Assembly: GCF_009908165.1 (NCBI RefSeq)
Contig: NZ_JAAAUC010000017.1
Location: 1 to 40,860, forward strand
Length of the DNA: 40,860 bases
From: Frigidibacter albus
Lineage (GTDB): Bacteria; Pseudomonadota; Alphaproteobacteria; Rhodobacterales; Rhodobacteraceae
Direction: 5' to 3'
Below the pieces are notes generated by a model, which ran no database searches, was not told the DNA's origin, and was given only the letters and a program-made list of their open reading frames with translations. The position numbers and the translations under genes were made by a program. Shown one piece after another: positions 8,712 through 17,036 of this stretch; the stretch's first letter is position 1; every line of letters starts with the position of its first letter.

Positions 8712-8903
8712 GGAAGCGCCTCCTCAACCCGCAGGGCCAGATGAACTATGCGTCCGGCCCTGCCCGCTGCTCTTCCATTGACATGCCTCATAGTAGTCTA
8801 GTAAAGCAAGTGAAAAGTTGAGTTCTACTGACAGACGGTGAACTCGGAGCGTTTGATGTCCAACGTCAGGCGAGCCTTGTCAGCCGCGCGGGAGGCGAAG
8901 GTT
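8712..8903. promoter_or_regulatory. Divergent promoter region of the SRPBCC and Mo-hydroxylase operons
   Basis: This 192-bp gap separates the two operons and is locally AT-rich (8775-8825). A consensus -35 hexamer TTGACA lies at 8778-8783 on the plus strand, with AT-rich sequence (TAGTAAAG, 8799-8806) about 15-17 bp downstream as a possible -10. TAGTA occurs twice (8791-8795 and 8799-8803). No clear palindrome was found, so the regulator cannot be guessed. Confidence 0.4.
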
Positions 8904-9794
8904 ATGAAGCCAGCAAGGTTCGACTATGTCCGGCCTGACAGTGTCGATCAGGCGCTGGACCTGCTGGCGAGATATGGCGGCGATGCCAAGATCATCGCCG
9001 GCGGGCAGAGCCTAATGCCAATGATGAACTTCCGCCTGGTCAAGCCAGCGGTGCTGGTCGATATCAACCGCATTCCCGGGCTTGAAGTGATCGAGGATCA
9101 GGGCGAACGGGTGCGGATGGGCGCTTTGGCGCGCCACCGCATGACGGCGACCGACAGCATGATCGCCAGCAGGATCCCGGTTCTGCACGACGCGATGCAC
9201 CATGTCGCTCATATGACGGTCAGGAACCGTGGCACCTTCTGCGGAAGCGTCTGCCATGCCGACCCCGCCGCCGAAATTCCCATGATTGTGCTGATGCTGG
9301 ACGGCCAGGTGGAAGTCGCCTCGGCGTCGCGCAGGCGCGTTCTGCCTGCCGCCGAGTTCCTCGTCGGGTCTTTGGTGACGGCGCTGGAGGCCGACGAGAT
9401 GGTTACCGGCATCACCATCGGCATGTCGGACCCGCAGTCCGGCTGGGCCTTCGAGGAATTCTCGCGCCGGCACGGCGATTTCGCACTGGCAGCGGTTGCT
9501 GTCACGCTGGGGGTCGATGCCGACGGCGCCATACGCAACCCGCGCATCGGCATGACCGGGGTCGGCGAGACGGCGATGCGCATGCGGGGCGTGGAAGCCC
9601 TGATCGACGGCTGCCATCCCGACGAGGATATGCTGGGCGAGGTCTCGGAATGGCTGAACGACAATCTTGTGCCGAACACGGATATTCACGCCGGTGCCGA
9701 TTACCGGCGCCACCTGTCCGGGGTGCTTGCCGGCCGCGCGATCCGCGCTGCATATGCCAGGGCCCGGACACTGAGGGGGAAACAGGATGAGTGA
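8904..9794 (+). CDS. Molybdenum hydroxylase, FAD-binding medium subunit (CoxM-like)
   Basis: The flavin subunit of a xanthine-oxidase-family enzyme, 296 aa. The FAD site is visible as AGGQSLMPMM (32-41) and as TVRNRGTFCGSVCHADPAAE (105-124). It passes electrons from the iron-sulfur subunit to the final acceptor. GGGAGG lies 8 bases before ATG 8904, which gives the usual MKPARFDYVRP start; the frame is open to GTG 8838, but that would add residues unlike the family. The stop overlaps the next gene by 8 bases. It forms an operon with the iron-sulfur, MBL and Mo subunit genes. Confidence 0.88.
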   Translation: MKPARFDYVRPDSVDQALDLLARYGGDAKIIAGGQSLMPMMNFRLVKPAVLVDINRIPGLEVIEDQGERVRMGALARHRMTATDSMIASRIPVLHDAMHHVAHMTVRNRGTFCGSVCHADPAAEIPMIVLMLDGQVEVASASRRRVLPAAEFLVGSLVTALEADEMVTGITIGMSDPQSGWAFEEFSRRHGDFALAAVAVTLGVDADGAIRNPRIGMTGVGETAMRMRGVEALIDGCHPDEDMLGEVSEWLNDNLVPNTDIHAGADYRRHLSGVLAGRAIRAAYARARTLRGKQDE

Positions 9795-10281
9795 ACACAC
9801 AGACGATCTGGTTGCCGTTACCGTCACGGTCAATGGCATGACCCACAGTCGCCGGATCGAGCCCCGGATGCTGCTGTCCGATTTCCTGCGCCATGGCCTG
9901 GGCCTGACAGGAACCCATGTGGGTTGCGAGCATGGCGTCTGCGGGGCCTGCACGATCTCGGTCGGCGGGCGGTCGGCCCGGTCGTGCCTGATGCTGGCGG
10001 TTATGGCTGAGGGGCTCGAGATCGAGACCATCGAGGGCCAAGGTACGCCCGAAGCCCTGTCGCGGATCCAGAAGGCGTTTCAGGACCATCACGGCCTGCA
10101 ATGCGGCTTCTGTACACCGGGCATGGTCATGGCCATTGCCGATCTTCTGGCGCACCACCCGCTAGAGACGGATGACCAGATCCGTGAGGGGCTTTCGGGG
10201 AACCTCTGCCGTTGCACCGGCTACATCAACATCATCGCCGCTGTGCGCGAGCTGGCGCGGGAAAGGGGACCGCTGACATGA
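9787..10281 (+). CDS. Molybdenum hydroxylase, 2Fe-2S small subunit (CoxS-like)
   Basis: A 164-aa iron-sulfur subunit with two [2Fe-2S] clusters. The plant-ferredoxin-type cluster is bound by Cys47, Cys52, Cys55 and Cys67 ([11 protein letters not shown] and SCLM). The second cluster is bound by Cys106, Cys109, Cys141 and Cys143 (CGFCTPGM and CRCTGY). All eight ligands are present, so it should carry electrons from the molybdenum centre to FAD. Length is ordinary for the family. It overlaps the FAD subunit gene upstream and the MBL gene downstream (ATGA), which points to tight translational coupling. Confidence 0.93.
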   Translation: MSEHTDDLVAVTVTVNGMTHSRRIEPRMLLSDFLRHGLGLTGTHVGCEHGVCGACTISVGGRSARSCLMLAVMAEGLEIETIEGQGTPEALSRIQKAFQDHHGLQCGFCTPGMVMAIADLLAHHPLETDDQIREGLSGNLCRCTGYINIIAAVRELARERGPLT

Positions 10282-11039
10282 AGATGGATGTTATTTCCGC
10301 CGGACGACTGAAGATGCGCAAGTCCATCTACATGCCTGCCGAGAACAAGGATGACATGGTAGAGCTTCCGGTGGTTTCGGTGCTGCTGCGGCACCCCTCG
10401 GGCAATGTGCTCTTCGATACCGGCTGCGCACCGGAGGCCGGGGAGGACCCGATCGCGCGTTGGGGGGGTCTCGCGCGAGTGATGCAGCCGATCTTCGGAC
10501 TTGGCGACACCGTGGTTGCGCAGTTGCCCCGGTTCGGTCTGGGTGCCGACGATATCGATGTGGTGATCTGCTCTCACCTCCACCCGGACCATTGCGGCTG
10601 TAACGCGGCCTTCGCACGGGCCACGGTCATCGCCCACCGCGCCGAACTGGCCGCGGCCCGCGCCGAGGACGGGCCGCGGCAAGGCTACCTGCCGCAAGAA
10701 TGGGACATCCCGCAGGGGTATGAGGAGATCGAGGGCGAGAAGGACCTGTTTGGCGATAATCGCATCGTGCTTGTGCCGATGCCGGGCCATTCTCCGGGCC
10801 TGACGGCCGCGAGGGTGGAGCTCAACCGCGACGGCACTTTCCTTCTGGCGTCGGATGCCGCCCCGATGATGTGCCATGTCGATGAGACCCGTGCGCCGAA
10901 GAACAGCTGGGATATCGGCCTTGCCACAAATGCCCTGGCCGAGATCCGCGCCGAGAAAGACCGGGGCACGACGGTGATCTGCGGCCATGACGATGCGCAA
11001 TGGCAGGAGCTTCGTGCCCGCAAGGAGGGCTTCCGGTGA
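10278..11039 (+). CDS. Metallo-beta-lactamase-fold hydrolase, lactonase-like
   Basis: A 253-aa metal-dependent hydrolase. The zinc motif HLHPDH (His100, His102, Asp104, His105) and the further ligands His171 (PMPGHSPG), Asp193 and His237 (ICGHDDAQW) are complete. The layout, including ARWGG near 61 and the PGHSPG and GHD segments, is like the N-acyl-homoserine-lactone and gamma-butyrolactone lactonases (AttM, AiiA relatives). The gene sits inside the Mo-hydroxylase operon between the iron-sulfur and Mo subunits with 4-base overlaps on both sides. It therefore probably hydrolyses a lactone or ester in the same pathway, or a product of the hydroxylase. Quorum quenching is a less likely role in this setting. 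Confidence 0.82.
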   Translation: MKMDVISAGRLKMRKSIYMPAENKDDMVELPVVSVLLRHPSGNVLFDTGCAPEAGEDPIARWGGLARVMQPIFGLGDTVVAQLPRFGLGADDIDVVICSHLHPDHCGCNAAFARATVIAHRAELAAARAEDGPRQGYLPQEWDIPQGYEEIEGEKDLFGDNRIVLVPMPGHSPGLTAARVELNRDGTFLLASDAAPMMCHVDETRAPKNSWDIGLATNALAEIRAEKDRGTTVICGHDDAQWQELRARKEGFR

Positions 11040-13429
11040 ACAAGCCCGACTATTCCGATGTCGTGATGCGCCCCAAGCTTGTGGGCAAGCGGATCAAGCG
11101 CACCGAAGACCTGCGCCTGCTGACCGGCACCGGCGAATATGTCGACGATGTTCAGGCGGCCGGGATGGTTCATGTCGCCATCCGGCGATCCGACCGGCCT
11201 CATGCGCGCATTATCGCGGTCGATGCGCATGCCGCCTTCGATATCCCGGGGGTGATCGGTGTCTATGACATGACCGATTTCGAGGGCGAGTGCGAGCCGG
11301 CGGTGCCGACATCGCGGATGAAGGACTATTATGCGACGCCGACCTGGCCGCTCGCCCGCGGCAAGGTACGCTACGTCGGCGAGCCTGTGGTCGCGGTGGT
11401 GGCCGAAAGCCGGTATGCGGCAGAGGATGCGCTTGATCATATCGTGATCGACTACGAGCCCCTGCCTTTTGCGATCCGACAGGTCGATGCGGTCAAGGAT
11501 GACGCCCCCCTGTTGCACGAAGAGGCCGGAACCAATGTCATCGTCAGGCGCGAGTTCGTCCGCGGCGATGTAGAAGAGGTGTTCCGCACTGCGCCTCACA
11601 AGGTCGGCGGAACGTTCCGCATGACCCGAAAATGCCCCAGTCCCATGGAAAACCGCAGCTACATGGCGCAGTGGGACAAACGGAACCGCGCGCTGACGCT
11701 GTATTCCGCATCGAACATTCCGGGCGTGGTGCGCGACGTGCTGTCCGGATGCCTTGGCCTTTCCAGCCACCAGCTGCGGGTCATCGCGCCGGACGTGGGC
11801 GGAAGCTTTGGCGGCAAGGGCTCGCTCTATAGCGAGGAAATGCTGGTCTGCCTTCTGGCACGCAAGCTGCAGCGCCCGGTCAAGTACGTGGCCGACCGGT
11901 TGGAGGATTTGGCCGCGATGAGCCAGGCCTTCGACGAATTGATAGAAGCGGAGCTTGCATTCGACGACGAGGGCAGGTTCCTGGGCCTGCGCGCCGATGT
12001 GATCGGCGATGTCGGGGCGTTCTCGATCTACCCGTGGACGGCGGCGCTGGAAACCGTGCAGGTCATCAGCTTCCTGCCGGGACCCTACAAGACCGAGGCC
12101 TACCACGGCCGGATCCGCGGCGTGCTGACGCCCAAGCCCCCCACCGGCCCCTATCGCGGCGTGGGGCGTCCGTCATCGACTCTTGCGATGGAACGGCTGG
12201 TCGATATGGCGGCGCGGAAGATCGGCATGGACCCGGCAGAGATCCGGCGCCGCAACCTGGTGCGCAGAGAAGATTTCCCCTATCGCACCGCGCCCGGCAT
12301 CATCTGGGATCAGTCAGCCTTCCTGGAATGTCTGGAGGGTGCCTGCGCCGCGCTTGACTACCCTGCCCTTCTGGACCGGCGCGACGCGATGCGCGCCGAA
12401 GGGCGATGGGTCGGCCTCGGGTTCGCCAGCTATGCCGAACTGACCGGCATCGGCTCGCGCATTTCCGTGGCGCCGGGCATGCCGATCAACACCGGAACCG
12501 AAACCGCGAACATCTCGATCGATGCCACCGGCGTCGTCACCGCGGCCTTCGGTGTTGCGTCGCACGGGCAGGGGCTGGAAACCACGCTTGCCCAGATCAT
12601 CGCCGACGAGTTGGGGTGCGCGATGGCGGATATCATCGTCCTGCATGGTGACAGCTCGCTGGTTCCGATGAGTACGGGCACCTATGCCAGCCGCTCAGCA
12701 GTGCTGGGAGGCGGGGCGGCGACAGTCACCTCGCGCGGTCTTAAAGCCAAGGTTCTCAGGATGGCCGCCCTGCTCATGGAACAACAGACCGGCGATCTCG
12801 ACCTCCATGACAGCACCGTCACTTCGCGCGCATCCAATCAGAGCCTGACGATCAAGGAAATTGCCAAGGCCGTCTATAACCAGATGGGCCGCATTCCCCG
12901 CGATCAGCGCGAAGATCTGGTTTTTCAAGAGACCTATGACCCCTATCTTGGAACAGCGTGCTCATCGACCCATCTGTGCATGCTCGAGGTCGATCCGGGC
13001 ACCTTCGGTGTCAGGATTCTGGACTATGTGGTTTCCGAGGATTGCGGCCGGATCATCAATCCGATGATCGTGGACGGTCAGGTCCACGGCGCGGTCGCAC
13101 AGGGTATCGGCGCCGCTCTGCTCGAGGAGGTCATTCACGATGGCGAGGGCCAGAGCGTCGCAGCAAGCCTTGCCGACTATCTGCTGCCGGTCGCGACCGA
13201 CATCCCCGATATCGCCATCGTCCATATCGAAGCCGAACTTCCCAACAATGTCGGTGGCTTCCGCGGCATGGGCGAGGGTGGAACGATCGGCGCTCCGGCG
13301 GCCATAGCGAATGCGATCTCGGATGCGCTGGCGCCGCTGGGGGTAGAGGTCAACAAGCTGCCAGCGACACCGGACCGCCTGTTTGCGCTTGTGCGGGCGG
13401 CTAGGCAGGACAAGCCGCCGGCGGAGTGA
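11036..13429 (+). CDS. Molybdenum hydroxylase, large Mo-binding subunit (form II CoxL-like)
   Basis: The 797-aa catalytic subunit that binds the molybdopterin-cytosine dinucleotide cofactor and hydroxylates or oxidises the substrate with water. It shows the N-terminal hammerhead domain (KLVGKRIKRTEDLRLLTGTG), a VGGSFGGKG loop, the active-site segment PYRGVGR (372-378) and the base Glu747 in GMGEGGTIGAP. True CO dehydrogenase (form I) has AYRCSFR at the active loop, so this is a form II relative acting on some other compound. The start is GTG 11036, preceded by AAGGAGG and overlapping the MBL stop by 4 bases. It closes the operon, end to end with the MarR gene. Confidence 0.88.
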   Translation: MNKPDYSDVVMRPKLVGKRIKRTEDLRLLTGTGEYVDDVQAAGMVHVAIRRSDRPHARIIAVDAHAAFDIPGVIGVYDMTDFEGECEPAVPTSRMKDYYATPTWPLARGKVRYVGEPVVAVVAESRYAAEDALDHIVIDYEPLPFAIRQVDAVKDDAPLLHEEAGTNVIVRREFVRGDVEEVFRTAPHKVGGTFRMTRKCPSPMENRSYMAQWDKRNRALTLYSASNIPGVVRDVLSGCLGLSSHQLRVIAPDVGGSFGGKGSLYSEEMLVCLLARKLQRPVKYVADRLEDLAAMSQAFDELIEAELAFDDEGRFLGLRADVIGDVGAFSIYPWTAALETVQVISFLPGPYKTEAYHGRIRGVLTPKPPTGPYRGVGRPSSTLAMERLVDMAARKIGMDPAEIRRRNLVRREDFPYRTAPGIIWDQSAFLECLEGACAALDYPALLDRRDAMRAEGRWVGLGFASYAELTGIGSRISVAPGMPINTGTETANISIDATGVVTAAFGVASHGQGLETTLAQIIADELGCAMADIIVLHGDSSLVPMSTGTYASRSAVLGGGAATVTSRGLKAKVLRMAALLMEQQTGDLDLHDSTVTSRASNQSLTIKEIAKAVYNQMGRIPRDQREDLVFQETYDPYLGTACSSTHLCMLEVDPGTFGVRILDYVVSEDCGRIINPMIVDGQVHGAVAQGIGAALLEEVIHDGEGQSVAASLADYLLPVATDIPDIAIVHIEAELPNNVGGFRGMGEGGTIGAPAAIANAISDALAPLGVEVNKLPATPDRLFALVRAARQDKPPAE

Positions 13430-13439
13430 CTGCCCTTCG

Positions 13440-13907
13440 CTAGGCCCGCAGCCGCGCCACCTTCCAGAGCAGGCTCAGGACGTCCTCGGGCCGGCTCTCC
13501 GCCAGCCAGGCACTCAATCTCGCCTCATGATCCGAGAATCGCCGCTTGTGCTCATCCAGCATCAGCCGGCCCGCGTCCGTCAGCTTTAGGCTCTTGTTCC
13601 GGCGATCATGCAGGTTGGCTTCGCGGCTGACAAAGCCGGACTTCTCAAGATCGTTGAGGAGCGGCACCATCCTCGGACGCTCGACATCCAGCGCCTCTGC
13701 AAGCATCGCCTGATTGATGCCCGGATTGTCGGCGATAACGGCTAGGACCGAGAACTTGACCACGGTCAAACCGTCCTTGCCGAAGGATCGGTAGATATCT
13801 GCAAAGACAGCAAGTTGTGCGCGGCGGATGGCATAGCCGATCGTGCCCTCCAAATAGGACATGTCGATCTTTGGCGCGTCATTGCGTTCGGGTTCAGCGT
13901 CAGCCAC
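13440..13907 (-). CDS. MarR-family regulator of the ligase operon
   Basis: A 155-aa winged helix-turn-helix regulator. Helices around residues 20-60 precede the DNA-binding region (INQAMLAEALDVERPRMVPLLNDLEKSGFVSRE, about 64-97) and the wing (NLHDRRNKSLKLTDAGRLML). The start is GTG 13907 with AAAGGAA upstream. It diverges from the feruloyl-CoA-synthase-like gene, and the gap holds a 12-bp inverted repeat over the promoter. CouR and FerR, MarR-type repressors of p-coumarate and ferulate genes, are released by hydroxycinnamoyl-CoA esters. This protein probably works in the same way, with a CoA ester made by the adjacent ligase as inducer. Confidence 0.87.
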   Translation of the reverse strand: MADAEPERNDAPKIDMSYLEGTIGYAIRRAQLAVFADIYRSFGKDGLTVVKFSVLAVIADNPGINQAMLAEALDVERPRMVPLLNDLEKSGFVSREANLHDRRNKSLKLTDAGRLMLDEHKRRFSDHEARLSAWLAESRPEDVLSLLWKVARLRA

Positions 13908-13968
13908 AGCATGTTCCTTTCCGTTTCGTCTGCACGATCACTCAACCCCATACAACACCAAACGAGCG

Positions 13969-14002
13969 TTGACCACATTAGGTAATGCTGTTATCTAATG
14001 TG
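13969..14002 (+). promoter_or_regulatory. Ligase operon promoter with overlapping MarR operator
   Basis: TTGACC (13969-13974) and TATCTA (13992-13997) form a sigma-70-like promoter with a 17-bp spacer. Over it lies an inverted repeat: CACATTAGGTAA (13974-13985) and TTATCTAATGTG (13991-14002), 11 of 12 positions matching, with a 5-bp centre. Size and symmetry are typical of MarR-family operators. A repressor here would cover the -10 element. The ligase start, with GGGAGG, follows about 30 bases downstream. Confidence 0.7.
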
Positions 14003-14034
14003 ATGGGCGCTCCATGGCGCTCATGGGAGGAATC

Positions 14035-15830
14035 ATGGAAAACAAGGCGCTTTATGCGCCCGTGGTTGCACATAACGCAGCCACGGGAGAGGTATTGCTG
14101 ACAGGTCCGCAGCCTCGTCGGAACCCGTTTGACACCGTCGGAGACATGCTTCGCGCCAGTGCAGGGCGCGCTCCGGACTGCTCGTTTCTGATCATGCCCC
14201 ATGCCCCCGGCGCCAAGACGCTAAGCTATCGCGACGCGCTTGCCGGCGCCGAGGCCCGCGCCCGGGCTATGATAGCAGCCGGGCTGGGGCCCGAACGACC
14301 CCTGGCCATCTTGTCGGGAAACAGCATCGAACATGCCCTTATGGCGCTTGGCGCAATGCTGGCAGGAGTTCCCTATGCTCCGCTCTCGGTTCCCTATTCC
14401 CAGCTTTCCGACCGGAGCCGGCTTCATGCCATACTTGACTGTCTGACGCCGGGCCTCGTCTGGGTCGAAACCGAGGCTGACTTCCACGCTGCCCTGACAG
14501 ACGCTCGCGCGCTCGGACTGGCGACCACGACGCCCGAGCGCGGCGCCAATGGCGGTCTGGGTCAGGATCCGGCGGATGTTCCGCTTCCGCTGGTCGGCCC
14601 CGCCGACATGGCCAAGGTTCTGTTCACCTCCGGCTCCACCGGTGCCCCGAAGGGGGTCATCACCACCCATCGGATGATCTGCACAAATCAGGAGGCAATG
14701 GCCGAGCGCTGGCCATTCCTTCTGGATGAGCCGCCGACCATCGTCGAGTGGCTTCCGTGGAACCACTGCTTCGGGGGCAACCTGGTCTTTGCGTGCGCGC
14801 TGCGTCACGCCGGAACGCTGGTCATTGATGCCGGCCGGCCAATGCCCGCCCAGTTCGATGCTACGATCCGCAATCTGCTCGACCATCCACCGACGGTCCA
14901 TTTTGGCGTTCCGCTCGGATTTACAGAACTGGTGGCACGGCTCGAAGCCGATGAGGGGCTCGCCGCGCACTACTTTTCCCGGCTGAAGCGGATGTTCACC
15001 GCCGGGGCTGCTTTGCCCGGCCCGGTCTGGGACAGCTACCTGGCGCTCGCCGACCGTCACGCGCGCCCGGAGTTCCGGGCCCATGTGTCATGGGGCTCGA
15101 CCGAGACGGCGCCGGTCGTGACCCTCTCGCCGGATGAAAACCGGCTGGCCGACAATCTGGGCGTTCCGGTTCCCGGCTGCGAGGTCAAGCTCGTGCCCAA
15201 CGATGAAAAGATGGAACTGCGCCTGCGCGGGCCGATGGTGACGCCCGGCTACTGGCGACGCCCGGACCTGACGGGCCAGTCGTTCGACGAAGACGGCTTT
15301 TACCGCATCGGCGACGCCGGCAAGCTGATTCATGACGGGGCCGATGTGATCGGGATCCGCTTCGACGGCCGGACCGCCGAGAACTTCAAGCTGGTTAGCG
15401 GGACCTGGGTGCAGGTGGGAACGCTCCGACTTGTCTTTGTCGGGGCAACGCGTCCGGTCGTCCAGGACGCTGTTATCACCGGCCATGACCGCGACGAGAT
15501 CGGCGCGCTGGTCTTCCTGTCGCTGGAGGGTGCGCGGGCGACGGTCGGGCTTCCCGAGGCGACTCTGGCCGAACTGGCGCAGAACACCGTGATCCAAGAC
15601 AGCATCAGCCGCGCAATGGCGGCGATGGGGGGCCGCGGATCAACGCGGATCGCCCGCGCCTTGATCCTGTCCGAACCGCCATCGCTCGAGCGGGGCGAGC
15701 TTACGGACAAAGGATACCTCAACCAGCGCGCCGCCCTGCGCCACCGCGCCGAAGACGTGGCGCGGCTCCATGCCGCCACCCCCTCGCCCGATGTGATCAT
15801 CCCCGGCCTAACCCCACTGAGAGAACTTGC

Positions 15831-15834
<4 letters not shown>
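14035..15834 (+). CDS. fcs: Feruloyl-CoA synthase-like acyl-CoA ligase
   Basis: An AMP-forming ligase, 599 aa, that activates a carboxylic acid with ATP and CoA. The phosphate-binding motif FTSGSTGAPKG (197-207), the SWGSTETAPV segment and YRIGDAGKL are present. The C-terminal ELTDKGYLNQRA has the lysine of the adenylation step in the form used by feruloyl-CoA synthases. The N-terminal part (VGDMLRASAGRAPDCSFL) and overall length also fit that branch. GGGAGG precedes ATG 14035. It is the first gene of an operon with a thiolase and a fused hydratase/dehydrogenase, which together would shorten an unsaturated aryl side chain. The most likely substrates are hydroxycinnamates such as ferulate or p-coumarate; the exact acid is inferred. 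Confidence 0.8.
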
Positions 15835-17024
<1,190 letters not shown>

Positions 17025-17036
17025 GGGAGGCAACCG

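Noticed and set aside
10278-11039. Quorum-quenching lactonase as the main role of the MBL protein
   Set aside because: The family includes such enzymes, but the gene is translationally coupled on both sides to Mo-hydroxylase subunits, which points to a catabolic role.
8904-13429. Calling this cluster an aerobic CO dehydrogenase (coxMSL)
   Set aside because: The Mo subunit has PYRGVGR at the active loop instead of AYRCSFR, and none of the form I maturation genes (coxD, coxE, coxF) is near. The subunits are only CoxMSL-like.
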